Shown: positions 11,031 through 22,602 of the stretch, piece by piece
Layout: each line of letters starts with the position of its first letter
How positions within the stretch are numbered: position 1 is the stretch's first letter
DNA from: Norana najaformis
Taxonomy: Eukaryota; Annelida; Clitellata; Crassiclitellata; Hormogastridae
DNA length: 64,000 bases
Reading direction: 5' to 3'
Assembly (NCBI GenBank): GCA_964023275.1
Contig: OZ029920.1
Span: 703,326-767,325 of the forward strand
The notes under the pieces: model-generated
Database searches by the model: none
Seen by the model: only the letters and a program-made list of their open reading frames with translations
What the model was told of the DNA's origin: nothing
Position numbers and translations under genes: made by a program

Positions 11031-12415
11031 AAAAAAAACTGCTAAATAAGTTAGCCTTATCGTTGTTAAATGTCATTAGGAACAAAAGCTCCATCAGTTA
11101 GCGAGAAGAATTTAGATAAATAGAAATGTCGCCAGTAGCAGACTCGAACACAGACACGCTTTTTGTTACCACTATTTGGCTGATGTTAATTAAACACCTT
11201 TAAATCGCTTTATCCTCTTTTATTTTAAACTAATTTCCTCCAATATGTACCTTTTTGGAAAAGTCGAAGCCAACGGTCGTCTCAGCCATTAGATGTATGT
11301 TTAAGCTGAAAATCAAATAAGTTTACTTTTATTATAAGAGTGAAACTTAGTAGGGACTAGCGCCACCAGAACCACGAATATAACACACTGGAAATTATTA
11401 CTAATCACTAACATCATTGGGTCTCAGGTTATTATAATTTTCTGTTATAAGTTTCCATTAATATTTTCTATGGCGAAGTGAACGTCAACGGCCTAGGGAG
11501 GCTTCTGATCAGCAAGGCCTTGACAGAGTTTCAGCAACGCTTCGTATGACGTGAATGAGTAAAAGAACATTAGAAAACCCTCTCCATTCAAGATCTCAGC
11601 CTTTTGCTTTGATCATTGTCGTAGTCGTCATCATCGCTATTAAACTTCACAAAATTTCCACAGCTTTGCACCACTAGTAAAGAACCTTAAGAATTCAGAA
11701 GATCATTTTCTAGAAACCTTCCCGAATTATTTACAAACCTACTATTTCGGTAAGCCACTATAAATAAACTTTAACAAGCACCAACTGTTTCCAATGCTGA
11801 AGAAAATCAAACGCTCGGTCTATTTTCAGGAATTTTAGAAGAGTTATTCAATTGAACAAATAAATCCGCGTTTCAACAAAAACCGCCCATACACTCCTTT
11901 AAATCACTCTTTCCGACATGATATATTTAGTATTTTTGTAAGATCGTTGGATTACAATAAGGTCTTTTCGGAGTTCAAGATAAGGTAGACGTCAACGGCC
12001 CTGCAGCCATAAGCTGTTGTTAAAGAAAGAATGGCACATGAGGGCTGCTTAGATTTTTACGTTTGGGGGATTTTTATAAAACTTGAAAACCTACAAAATT
12101 CCAAAATTATGTGCTTTCTTTGCGTCTTCCAAAAGAAAAGAAATTAAAAGCGAAAATCAAATAGGGTTTTCTTTTTATGTTTTCCATTGAAATAGACATT
12201 GTAATGGATCAACATAGCGGCGATTGAGATGTTTAAGCAGATCATACATTCACCGCAGCACTGAACTCAGAACTAATACCATGTGCATTATCTTCTGTCT
12301 AAGTGCTATTTACGTTCTCCACTTAAGACTTACCTCATCAGCTGACTTATCCGCTTTTGTTTCTCTTTTTGGGCGCGTCTTCTGGATATTGACCTGAATG
12401 CATGCTTTAAAGAGT
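11031..12415. other. Gene-free stretch: two R arms, family I
   Basis: R cores at about 11194 (taaacacctttaaatcgc) and 11899 (catacactcctttaaatc). Family I AT-rich block about 12050-12300, matching 4895-5200. X-box relatives at about 11995. No gene recognised. Confidence 0.45.
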
Positions 12416-12419
12416 ATTG

Positions 12420-12535
12420 GAAGTAGTAGTAGTTCAGCCACTTACTTTCTAGTGGAAAATTACCAGGGTCCAGGCCATACGTCGCTATATAAAACCGAGT
12501 GCATTTAGATTTACTGGCTGAAGAGTGAGCCATCG
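12420..12535 (-). repeat. Family L repeat
   Basis: Minus-strand copy: taaatgcactcggttttata, tagcgacgtatggcctgg, accctggtaattttccacta. Nearly the same block is on + at 29130-29240. Confidence 0.7.
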
Positions 12536-13869
12536 CACTTTAAAACCCGTTCCGACACATCGAGGGAGAGACATCGTGTGTTGAACGACATACTGTAGAA
12601 CGGTTAAAACGCCCGTTCAAGCCGTCTAACATAACGTAAAGGTGACACGCCTGAGAGCTACTAGGCGAACGCATAACGCGAAATATTTTCGCATTGGATA
12701 CATCAACATAAAGGTGTCTAATCGAAATCTAGGATTATAGGTTTGTTAGTAATTTAATGGTATTAGGATTTGAATATGTATGTAGCACTACGTATGTGTG
12801 TGTGGGCATGGCTGTCAGGAACAATGACATAGATCTTCCATTGTCTTACATTTAACTACAATTGGAAATATTAATAAATTTAAGAGTTTTAATGGTCATA
12901 TACAAATTTGTTAAACATTAACTTCGACTGCCAGACTTATTATACACCAGCGCTTTAAAAGTTTGTAATTAAAATTAATAATATTTACGCTGGGTTTTCT
13001 CATCCACAGTCACAATTATTTATATATCTACAGTATTTGCTGTGATTAAATGAAAGCGAGGATTATATAAGACATTGCATATAATGAAAAAATCCTATAA
13101 AAAGGAGGTGAAAGAAGAGGAGTTTTTAACGATTTTACGTTTCGTTTGCTTTTAGACTGTCATTCGAGAGGTCGAGGATTTAGGAACCCACCAGAGCTGA
13201 GATTTTTTTATAATTTTGTCCCGCTTGCACAGGCCTTAAACTCGGCCTGCAAGTGTAAATTTCAATCGAAAACATAAAAAAAAAATCCGATTTGATTTTT
13301 GTTTTTAATTTCTTTGAAGACACAAACAACACAGACAATTTGGCAGTTTTTCAGGTTTGCAGGTTTTATAAAATTCTAAAAACCTAACAAAACTAATCAA
13401 CCGTTTTGACGACAGCTTATGGCTGGAGGGCCGTTTGCTTCGACCTTATCTTGCCCTCGAAATGGATCATCACAACAGAACCCGCGATCGATCGAAAATT
13501 AAGAATATATTAAGTCAAAAGGAGCGAATTAAAGGTGTGTAAAGAGAGCATGCTATATTATTTAAAGTTGCATCGAGCGTTTAACGACATCTTGCGGCTG
13601 TCAGAGTCGTTGACGTCGACTTTACCCTTCGTATAAGGTGAAAATGTTCTGTGGACAGTAGCTATCGGCTCGAGGACAATCAAAGTCACATTGCATTTTA
13701 ATTAATGCGGCAAATATTCCCGAATCTCAGCTTTTTAACTTAAAGAACTTTTTAATGCACAACATCCCTGATCTACTCATCTGATGAGATTGGCGTGATT
13801 TGTTTTATTTTCTGCTACCATTGATTGGGAACTTAAAGAGCGGTAGTAAACTGGCTGAATAGAAGCCTA
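12536..13869. other. Gene-free stretch: F arms and a tRNA-like repeat
   Basis: F cores at about 12711 and 13534 (tattaagtcaaaaggagcg precedes the second by the usual spacing). X-boxes at about 13403 and 13580. About 13135-13260 (gactgtcattcgagaggtc, ccagagctgagat) recurs at 15645-15720. Confidence 0.5.
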
Positions 13870-13985
13870 GAGTGTTACTCAGCCATTGCCTTTATTCCGA
13901 TGGTCCCTATTTGGGCAAAGGAGGAGGACGACGCTAATCAACGTAACTATTACAAAGCATCGTTACCCAGAAACGGCTACTAATC
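13870..13985 (+). repeat. SINE-C copy, diverged
   Basis: tcagccattgcctttattcc, gcaaaggaggaggacgacgc, catcgttacccagaaacggc: the SINE-C layout with many substitutions. Confidence 0.55.
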
Positions 13986-14279
13986 GCTCGGTTATAAGCA
14001 ACAATTAATTGTTAGGCCTTGAGCAAGTTGTGTTTTTTTGCAAACTTAACGTCAACGTGGCAATCGCTAGATGTTCCTAAACGCCTGATGCTCTAAGAAG
14101 TTAGGTTCTGTTTAGACACCTGTAAATCGGTTTATTCAACGCTATATATTTCGCATTTTCGTTCAATTGCAAGATCCCTTTCAACTGTTACAGCAAGTCG
14201 ACTTCAACGGCTCTGGCAGCCGTAAGGTGTCATTTTAAACAACGTTAGCTAAAAAACTGACCTACCATAGAAATCGACC

Positions 14280-14406
14280 GAAAACGTGGATTTTGTAGCG
14301 ATGATTTATTTAGCGCCAACAACTCTAAGACTCCAATCTCTCTGACGCATCTTTCGTGTGGCGCTGAAGTATTTCTGATATTTAAATTTACATGTTCTTT
14401 TACTTA
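14280..14406 (-). repeat. Family K flank
   Basis: Inverted copy of 28373-28570 (gcgccaacaactctaag, tttcgtgtggcgctgaa, catgttcttttacttag). An R core lies just upstream at about 14111. Confidence 0.65.
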
Positions 14407-14792
14407 GGGGTCGTCCATAAAGGACGTCGCCAAAATTACCTCCTTTGAATGCCCTACCTGCTCCTTGCCTGCATTTGCCATAACCTGTCTCATCCCCTCT
14501 GCGTACGTCCGCGTTACCACGGAGTACTAAGCCTCGGCTACACTACTGATCTGTATGGGCTAACTGTGCTGTGGGGTGGAGTAGTTACTTTGATTATTCC
14601 GCGTCCGGAAACGCAGATTTAATTAGACCGAACGCCATGCAGACTGCTGTCTGACTGAAGTCGGTGCTGAAGGTATATTGTGTCCCGAGTAACTGCATAA
14701 TCTCCAGTATGCATAACCACTTCGTCTGCATTTGTCCGCATATGGGTGACTCCACCATCCCCTATTTGAGGACATCCTTCATAGATGACCCC
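14407..14792 (-). mobile_element. GGGGTCGTCC-ended MITE, copy 1
   Basis: Begins GGGGTCGTCCATAAAGGACG and ends catagatgacccc, imperfect inverted termini, 386 bp. The interior (gccctacctgctccttgcct, agcctcggctacac, acagttag on the opposite strand) matches copy 2 at 28005-28372 inverted. No transposase coding. The termini recall common invertebrate DNA-transposon ends, but the superfamily was not established. Confidence 0.75.
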
Positions 14793-15213
14793 ATTCATTC
14801 CTCATTTTAGCTCAATCGCTAATCCACGGACTTTTAGCAGGTAGAGTTAGATAGACGTTAAAAGCCCTGGCAGCCACAAGATGTCGTTAAATACTGGATT
14901 CTGATGAGAAAATTCAGGTTACGTTAAGACACCTTTAAGTCGTCTTCTCATCGGTTATAATTACATTCATCGATTTCGTTAGTTTGGATATTGCGCTTGC
15001 TGTGCGTTTTAACAAAAGTATCGACTTTAAAGAGCTCTGGAGGCCACAAGATATCATTAAAGAACATACATACTGGAGTATGCTTGCGTCTGTGTGTGTG
15101 TGTTTGTATGCATTTGTGTGTAAGCCTGCTACAGAATAATTAGCTGTAGTAGGTTAATAGATACTTTTAAAAAGTGATACTCTCTTGCTAGACATTTCAT
15201 TTACACTTAATTA
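14793..15213. other. R arm, X-boxes, GT-rich run
   Basis: R core gttaagacacctttaagt at about 14924; X-boxes on the minus sense at about 14866 and 15035; GT-rich run at about 15085-15120. Confidence 0.5.
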
Positions 15214-15322
15214 ACCCAGCCACTGCCTTTATTTCGTTGGTGCCAGTCCGAAGCCTTGATAAAGGAGGAGGGCGACGCTAATCATCTTCTTTATGATACG
15301 GCGTCGCTAGAGAGAAACTACA
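15214..15322 (+). repeat. SINE-C copy
   Basis: cagccactgcctttatttcg, gtgccagtccgaagcc, gataaaggaggagggcgacg, then gcgtcgctagagagaaac. Confidence 0.75.
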
Positions 15323-15469
15323 CATAATAAACTCTGCCACGACAACAAGCCAGACATCCAACAACAATTAACAAAGTAAGAAGGGTTATGGAGACAACTG
15401 ATGCCCAAAGAAAACCTCATTAATTGTTATCAACGACCTTTGATCTCACAGAGCAACGTCAAACCTTGG

Positions 15470-15512
15470 AGCTGATTGACAGCTGATTGACAGCTGATTG
15501 ACAGCTGATTGG
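15470..15512. repeat. 11-bp minisatellite
   Basis: agctgattgac repeated about four times, the last with g for a. Confidence 0.9.
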
Positions 15513-15589
15513 CAGCTTAGGATTCACCATCGACTAATGACAAAATGGCGCAACGGAAGTTTAACTGCAAGGTTAACCCACAGACTCCA

Positions 15590-15850
15590 GTGTGTATGTG
15601 AGCGTGTGTGCGTGTATGTGTGTGTATTTGCTTACGTTTTTCCTGCTTTTCGACTGTCATTCGAGAGGTCCGGGATTGATATCCGTACCAGGGCTGAGAT
15701 TTTGAGATTTTGTCCACTTGAGCCACCTAACGAACTGGGCTAAAACAATAAGTACTTCAACTGTACACTGCCATTGGGACGGCGAGGAAGTGGCCACCTG
15801 TCCTTCATACGCCGAGGCAAAAAAGTTTAAGTCGCCTACACTTCGTAGAA
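15590..15850 (+). repeat. GT-rich run and tRNA-like repeat
   Basis: After a GTGT run, gactgtcattcgagaggtcc, gggattgatatccgtacc and agggctgagat match 13135-13260. The block ccgggattgatatccg can fold like a tRNA T-arm, so this may be a decayed SINE head. Confidence 0.45.
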
Positions 15851-16047
15851 ATTACTGTTTTATAAATTGAATTTAAATCTTTTAATTATGAGCTGATATG
15901 AATTTACATGAGATAACATTTACTCGTCATCAGAAATTTAATTTTAGATACATAGACATTCGAGAAGAAAGAAAGAACTTTCAATGAGATCCTAATATTT
16001 TAGGCTATATACACTTTGTCGGTGACTAAACTATGCGATCCAAGTTA

Positions 16048-16635
16048 TTAGTTATACATAACGTATAATAGTTATACATAACTTCTTCTTCTTTCTTCTT
16101 TGCTTCTCTTCCATCAGGCCAGCGCCGACGATGAGTCCTCAACCTGTCGTCTCCATATTTCTCTGTCGTTGACCTTGTCCTTTGCTTCTCTCATGCTTAT
16201 TTTCATTCCTTCCAGATCTTCTTTAACGTTGTCCATCCATTTCTTCTGTTGTCTTCCTCTGCTCCTCGTTCCCTCTATATGTCCATTTAAAGCCATTGAT
16301 GGTAATCTGATATTGTCCATTCTCATCACATGTCCTAGCCATTTCAGTCTTTTCTTCCTTATTCTATCAATGAGTGTTTCTTCCTATCCCAGTTCTCTCC
16401 TAGTCACCTCGTTTCTGATCCTTTCTCTTCTACTCCTGCCCTTTAATCTTCTCAGCCAGCTCATCCCCGTCACCAGAAGTTTCCTCTCATCTTCTCTTCT
16501 CAGACACCAGCATTCTGAGCCATACAGTAGCACTGGTATGACCAAGGTTTCGTACAGCTTCATCTTGGTTCTTATTGATATATTCCTGTCTCTCCAGATT
16601 TTAGTTATACATAACGTATAATAGTTAAACATAAC
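16048..16635 (-). mobile_element. 5'-truncated RTE-like insertion with 35-bp TSD
   Basis: The insert 16083-16600 encodes on the minus strand RT C-terminal segments: IWRDRNISIRTKMKLYETLV then LLYGSECWCLRREDERK, and NGHIEGTRSRGRQQKKWMDN. It ends with a (GAA)-rich 3' tail (cttcttctttcttc on +). The 35-bp sequence at 16048-16082 is repeated at 16601-16635 with one mismatch, which marks both boundaries. The target is the outer end of foldback copy b. Confidence 0.92.
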
Positions 16636-17137
16636 GTTCAAATCCAGTTATTTAAAGGTGTCTTAAGTGTAACCTAAGGTCATTAATAGAATCAAGCATA
16701 TAACGTAGTATGGCTGTCAGCGTCGTTGGTATCGATGTAGCTCTAGATTTCTAGTCTAATATTACACTAGTGTTTGAAAAAATGAGGCATTAATAACGTC
16801 GAGAAAGCGAAACTAAAGTGTTAAACTACTAAACGTAGCCTAAAGCTTTACCTTACTTTAGCCGTCTGTTTATACCTTTTATTCGTTAAAAGAGGCGAAT
16901 GACATGGGAGTCAACATACGCAAACCATTTAATGCAATATAAATTACGGTCCACTACAACTGCTCTGGACGCTGTTTGCCATGTAGCGAAACACGTGATT
17001 CTACGAATATTAGGTTACTCTTAGACACCTTTAAATCGTGTCCAAAGGGATTATATATTCTTTTTCTCGTTCAACCACTGTTAAAATAACTGGATTTGAA
17101 CTTTATGTATAACGAATATACGTTATGTATAACTAAT
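16601..17137 (+). repeat. Foldback element copy b (best preserved)
   Basis: F core tttaaaggtgtcttaagtg at about 16653 and R core cttagacacctttaaatc at about 17018. The outer ends are also inverted: ttagttatacataacgtata on the left against tatacgttatgtataactaa on the right, with gttcaaatccagttatt opposite aataactggatttgaac. The interior holds a degenerate second core and X-box. No coding region: a non-autonomous element. Confidence 0.85.
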
Positions 17138-17267
17138 AACTCCGCCACTGCCTTGTATTGGGGATAGTGCCAGTTCCAAGCCTGGATAAAGGAGGATGAC
17201 GAAGGCAACGGCCATTGATGCCTTAAGCTGTCGTTAAACTGAGGAACTACTACTATGTATAACTAAT
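17124..17267 (+). repeat. SINE-A copy with 14-bp TSD
   Basis: Body 17138-17253. The exact duplication tatgtataactaat flanks it at 17124-17137 and 17254-17267. It is inserted in the right end of foldback copy b, so it is younger than that element. Confidence 0.95.
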
Positions 17268-17539
17268 TTTCTGTCAATCGCCATTCTCTCTTAATATGTG
17301 AGGAACGCCCGAATAAAACAGGGCTGTCGATGAACAACGGTAACAACTACCAATCGCACATTTTCGCAGTCAGTGTTAGGTACCGTCTACTAAATCTAAC
17401 CTCTTTTCGCAAATCACAGCATGTATAACCCACGGGGATCGTTTGAGTTAATCTCGCTGGTACACGAATTCTAAGTTAAACTCAGGTTGTCACAATCTGC
17501 CATTAGCATCATCGACTTGTATGATCTAACTGCACTTGG
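17268..17539. other. Continuation of foldback outer flank
   Basis: The reverse complement of 17270-17385 (gcgaaaatgtgcgattggta, gttgttaccgttg, cctcacatatt) matches sequence left of copy g (31490-31590) and at 63175-63245, so the inverted arms may extend beyond the core element. Confidence 0.55.
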
Positions 17540-18310
17540 ACGAAAGATCCAGTGACTTTACATAAGACTTCCTTGTCTAAGAAACTAAGAGAGCGACTGG
17601 CGTCTCAGATTATGGGCTATATTTGCAGAGATGCGAGAAATAGAATGGTGGCGAAGATAAAGTGCGTAGTAAAGAAGTTACACAAACAGGGATCGCAGAT
17701 GTTTTTCAAGGAATGACTACGGATTTCTGTCGACTTCCAATTCAGAGACAGGCATTAATAATTTGCAACGATTCTCAGTTTGAATAAGGGCATATTAATT
17801 AATTGCTCCACGATATCTTCCATGACCTCTTGTGTGGTCTAACTGCACGAAAGATGATGTGATTTTTCATAAGACTCCCTTGTATCGGGAACTTAGAGAA
17901 GGACTTTTGTCGCAGATTAATGGCATAGTTCCAGAGTAACGAGAAGTAGAATGGTGACAAAGATGAAGGCCTCGATAAATCAGGCAAACGAAAAGGAACG
18001 ACAATTGCCGATGAACGAACGAACCTTGTTTAGAGAAAGGACATCCTAAGGACATTGTCCATCAGGCTACCCTGGAAAAGGCCGAGTAGGATCTCGAGAC
18101 AGCTTTTCGGCTTCTTCTCCCTTAAGGATGCGGCCAATCCTGAATATTCATATGGGTGAAAGGACACTACGGGTCAGAGGTGATAGAGAACGGCCATTTT
18201 AGCCTCTACCTGAAGTTGAACCTGTAGTGATGTGGTTGGCTCAGTGCATAAGAACTGCGTTGGAGTCATGCTGCTCCACGAGTATCAATTTAATTAAATG
18301 GCAAGCGCTG
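17540..18310 (-). repeat. Repeat family G, minus copy
   Basis: Contains the complement of the 22820-23200 and 32130-32680 blocks (gaagtagaatggtgacaaag, ttaaggatgcggccaatcct, gctcagtgcataag). Within it, 17691-17827 is an almost identical duplicate of 20955-21096. An X-box follows at about 18325. Confidence 0.65.
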
Positions 18311-18382
18311 CTCAGTGTTTAGTGACATCTTACGGCTGTCATGGCTTAAGCATCGACCTTAACATACAAAAACATATATTGA

Positions 18383-18893
18383 CCGTATAACGAAAATTAT
18401 TTATCTATAACTCTGTAAAACCGATTAAATGGTGTCTAAGAGTCACCTAACATTCCAAGAACAACGGAATGGGTTCATGTTTAGCTGCATCGTCGACGGC
18501 TGCCAAAGCCTTTGACATCAACCCTAACTAATCTTTAAAAAATTGCGCGCCCCTATAATTCACCTCTATTAGCAAGTAAAATGTATAAAAAGGCGGTTGT
18601 AGTAAGGTAGAGTTAGGTCGACATTAACCATCCCAACAGCCTCAAAAAGTCCTTAGAAATTGGTTTCTGCCTTGTGAGTTTTGACAACTTTATTTTTCTT
18701 TTTCTACGGTATCGATGCCTCATGTTTTATCAAACACGAACGTAATATTAGAGTAGAAATGTAAGGCTACAGCGCTGGCAGCCGTAAATCGTTAAACGCT
18801 CGATTCTATCAATACTATTAGATTACGCTTAAACACCTTTAAATTGTGTTAACATGAAGCTATATATACTTCAAATTCGCGTAAGCGCCGATC
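18383..18893 (-). repeat. Foldback element copy c
   Basis: F core (about 18424) and R core (about 18830, gcttaaacacctttaaat). The interior is the reverse complement of copies a, b, e, f, g and j (tatcaaacacgaacgtaata, tttattttt/ctacggt), so it is inserted in the opposite orientation. Confidence 0.75.
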
Positions 18894-19429
18894 AACATAA
18901 GTCGACAAAGGTGCCATCAACCAGTCAACAATACCCCCCTTCGCCTGCATTTGGTCTCTCATCCATGTCGTGCTGCAATCAGTTTTAAAAAAATACATAC
19001 ATTACCTACGGAAACAAAAATCTTAAAGGAAACGATAAGAAGAAAGAAATGAATTTATGGAAAATGTCAACAACATTTTCATGTAGAAGACGTCAACGGC
19101 CTTAGTTGCCATAAGATGTCGTTAAACCCATGGACAAGAAGAACTACTACTATAGATAGCCGTTTCGAAAATATGGCTTCATAGGGGAGGAAGGTTGCAA
19201 CCGTAAGATGTCAGTCATCAAACGTTCAGTGTTACTAGTTATTGCCTGTGAGTGAAAGCTGTAAAAAATTTCCCATCGACGTCAACCTTGTTTTGATGCC
19301 AGAAGATGTCGTTAAACCCATGGACAACAACAACAGCGCCGATCAACATTATGAAAAGTGCAAATTAATCTCAGTTAATAAATTTAATCCCAAAAAGTGA
19401 CTAAACCTGTGGGGCACAGTGGGCCTCTT
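18894..19429. other. X-box-rich gene-free stretch
   Basis: Minus-sense X-boxes at about 19088-19125 and 19280-19315, both followed by ttaaacccatggacaa, suggest a short local duplication. No gene recognised. Confidence 0.45.
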
Positions 19430-20090
19430 GAAAGTCTGTGTTGAGAGCATAATGGTTAAACGGGTCTATGTAATCATCAACTTTCTAATTGCCTATTGGA
19501 GGCCAATTATTTATTTATTTAGCGTATTTAGCATGAGGCCAATGCAAAGAATAAACAACAAATACATGAACCATTCCCAAACAGATGGGATTGGAATGGC
19601 AGACACTGTTACATTTCATAAGAGTTTCGTCTCCCTGGGACTTAGAAAACGACTTTGGTATCAGAATGATGGCCCCAGTTCCAAGATCACGAGTTGTAGA
19701 ATGGTGGTGAAAAGAAGTCCGTAGCAAAGATGGAACATAAAAGGCAACGACTATTGCAGGCGAACTATTGAATTCTGTTCTGAGAAAAGGTCACCCTTCG
19801 TACGTTGCCGATCCGACAACCGCGGAAGAAGCAGAGTGGGATCTCGAGACAGACGTTTACGGTGTGGACTCCCCTAAGGAAGCAGACAATCCGGAGAAAA
19901 CGGACACCACAGGGTAGACATGGCATAGAACGTCCATTATAACATTTTAAAGTAGAAGGGACCGTGAAGTAGGTGACTCAGGGCATAGAAGTAGGTTGGG
20001 GTCACCCCATGCCACCAAGGAACCTACAGATCGCGACTCCTGCACAGTGTTTAGTGACATCTTACGGCGTTTTTCGCCGATGACATCGAC
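19430..20090 (-). repeat. Repeat family G, long minus copy
   Basis: Reverse complement of most of 32130-32680 (gaggccaatgcaaagaataa, ttggaatggcagacactgtt, agacagacgtttacggtg). The short open frames here on both strands share no domain with known proteins and are not called as genes. Confidence 0.7.
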
Positions 20091-20107
20091 CTATCCTACA
20101 AATCATT

Positions 20108-20515
20108 TGTTAACTGAACATATATTAAATGAAAATTAAAAATATATACTCTCTTAAAACGGATTTAAAGGTGTCTAAGCGTAACCTTATATTCGTAGTA
20201 CAGGGTGTGTAGTAACAAACTATACATACAATTGACGTCGACGGTATTTTCTTTCGCAGGAAATCGTTAGAGGCCTATATTTAGAGTTTTGACACATTTA
20301 TTTCGCTTTATTCACGTTAAAATGCCTAATTTTTACCAAACAAGAGTTCCACATTAGATTAGAAATGTTATGGAAGGTCGATATTAACGGACTTGGCAGC
20401 CACAAGTCGTTAAAACGCTCAATTTTATTGATAAATATCGATTACCCTTAGACACCTTTAAATCACGTTTAAATAAAGTTATATACAAACGTTATTTCGT
20501 TAAATCGCTAGTGTA
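20108..20515 (-). repeat. Foldback element copy d
   Basis: TATATA then F core tttaaaggtgtctaagcg at about 20170, internal degenerate core gttttgacacatttatttcg at about 20292, R core cttagacacctttaaatcac at about 20447. Interior inverted relative to copy b. Confidence 0.8.
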
Positions 20516-21200
20516 AGGGTGGATGATGGCAAATGTCAAGAATGTTCGATGTCAAAAAGCCTTTGATGTCATAACTTCATAAGAAATCGTTAAACCTTGG
20601 AAATTACTACAATGTCAGATTCTCTTCTTGTTATTTGAACCTGTATACGTTCGATGCCAACGACCCTGGCAGCCTTAAGTTGTTTCATGCTTGATTCGAA
20701 CTTAAAGATATTAGGTCAGGCTTAAGCGCTTTTTAATCACTTTCATTAAATAGTACATATGGCTCAGTTTCGTTTAATCGATTGGTCAACGCCAGGTCCC
20801 AGGATGTCAGAAAAGGTCGAATTAAGAACCCGGTGTTAGACCGAGATTAAAATCTCTGAAATAGAATCACTTCGATACATTATACGTTAAATAATTTGAC
20901 GATAGTCATAATGTGAAAATCCTCAAGTTTTAACTATAACTAAAGGTGTGCAATGATCGCAGATGTTTTTCAAGCAATGACTACGGATTGGATTTCTGTC
21001 GGCTTCCAATTCAGAGACAGCCATTAATAATTTGCAACGATTCTCAGTTCGAATAAGGGCAGATTAATTAATTGCTCCACGATATCTTCCATGACCATTT
21101 TGCATAGGACACAGGATAAAGTCATGGATGAAATTGTGGAGCAAGGGCATCTGGGTAGATATATATGAATCTTTCCTGTCTTTATTGCTCCATTTAGTGA
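20516..21200. other. Arm modules and a recent 140-bp duplication
   Basis: R core relative at about 20722 and a weak F core at about 20942. 20955-21096 repeats 17691-17827 with few differences and a 4-5 bp insertion. Confidence 0.6.
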
Positions 21201-21279
21201 AAAATGGCCGTTGCTGTCGCCCTCCTCCTTTGTCCAAACTTGGGAGTGGCACTACCCCGAACGAGGCAGTGGCGGAGTT
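21201..21279 (-). repeat. SINE-A copy, truncated
   Basis: Has the head half (gaggcagtggcggagtt) and half of the X-box; the 3' half is missing at about 21201. Confidence 0.75.
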
Positions 21280-22079
21280 ATATATACAAAGAGTGAGGAA
21301 TTGAGGAATATAAAGTAGCGGACCCAATCATTTAAAGGTGTCTAATCGGAATCTAGGATTGTTAGTAATTAAAAAATTGTACTTCGAGATTAATTACATC
21401 TTCTGGGTTTCAAGACCATTGACGTAGACCTTCATTTTCCTTGCGTTTAATTACCACCGGAAATATTCTAAAATTTTCTAAATGTTTAGAGTTTTACTTG
21501 TCATATGAAAATTTTATCTGCATCTTATGGCTGCCATGGCCTTTGGCGTCGACCTTTTCTAAACTAAATCAAAGTTAATGTGATAATTAAATAATTTTAT
21601 GGTTAACTAACACTCAGCGTTACTAATATAAATAAATAAATTAAATAATTAATTTTTATTTGTTAATTACTTGATTAATTAATTAACGTGATATGAAAGG
21701 TAGATTAGTTACTCCCCGGCAACGAAGCTGAGTAACTCACTAGCAAACTAAGTATCCAACCGGTTGAATCAATATAGAACCACACAGTGGATATATACGG
21801 CCATTGCACAGAAACGTTTAATGGCGTGGCACCCGTTCAAACGAGCAGCGGTGGTGAAGATGAGCAGGGTCGAGGCCATACGGTCGGTATAAAAAACCTT
21901 TACATTTACATTCACGGTTGTGATTACGTAAGATGTGAGTGATTGGTTTATTTAGTCGAGTCTTGGACTTCACCCGAGACTCAGTCACACAACTCAATAT
22001 GTATGAAGCAACCTCTTCCTCTTAAATGTGGAATAAGAACAAGGCTTAAGATTTAAATCACGAAAACATTTGAACGAAA
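21280..22079. other. F arm, X-boxes and family L
   Basis: TATAAA at about 21309 lies 28 nt before the F core at about 21337. X-boxes at about 21402 and 21520. Family L on the minus strand at about 21850-21945 (gagcagggtcgaggccatac). No gene. Confidence 0.55.
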
Positions 22080-22510
22080 TTAGGTTACGCTTAAACACCT
22101 TTAAATCGTTTCTTTGTAATATTATATATATATATTTATTTAATTTTCGCTCAATTGCTGCATTCATTTTTTGATTTAAAGTTCTGAATAAGAATGAATA
22201 GAAACTTCAAAGGAAAACGAATAGAAAACGACGAGAAAGAAGAATTGGAGGAATACGAAGGACAAAGTGAACTATATTTAATTGTGAATGGAAACTACGA
22301 AGAAAGACAGTGAATTCGAGCGACTAACTTCAAACGAACAAATAGGAAATACAAAACCGCAAATAGTAAAAAACAAAAAAAAACAGAAACTACAAGCCAG
22401 CCAGCGAATGATAAAGAAAGAAAACTCAACAAGAAATTTCAGTGACGTCAACGACCTTTGATGCCATAAGATGTCGTTAAACGGTTGAAGTCGTCATCAG
22501 TCGCTGTATA
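22080..22510 (-). repeat. R arm and X-box
   Basis: R core gcttaaacacctttaaatcg at about 22088 with TATATA 29 nt away. Purine-rich sequence follows; a minus-sense X-box (gacgtcaacgacctttgatg) lies at about 22443-22482. Confidence 0.6.
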
Positions 22511-22602
22511 AACTTCGCCACTGCCTTTAGCCAGGTGATGCCAATCCGAAGCCTGGACGCCAATCATCATCTTTATGACAGGGCGTCGTTAAAAAGCAAC
22601 TA
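22511..22602 (+). repeat. SINE-C copy
   Basis: aacttcgccactgcctttag, gatgccaatccgaagcctgg, gggcgtcgttaaaaagcaac. Another R core follows at about 22650. Confidence 0.75.

Noticed and set aside
19419..19727. Opposed 101- and 70-codon frames
   Set aside because: Inside family G repeat; the parallel copy at 32470-32660 does not keep either frame.
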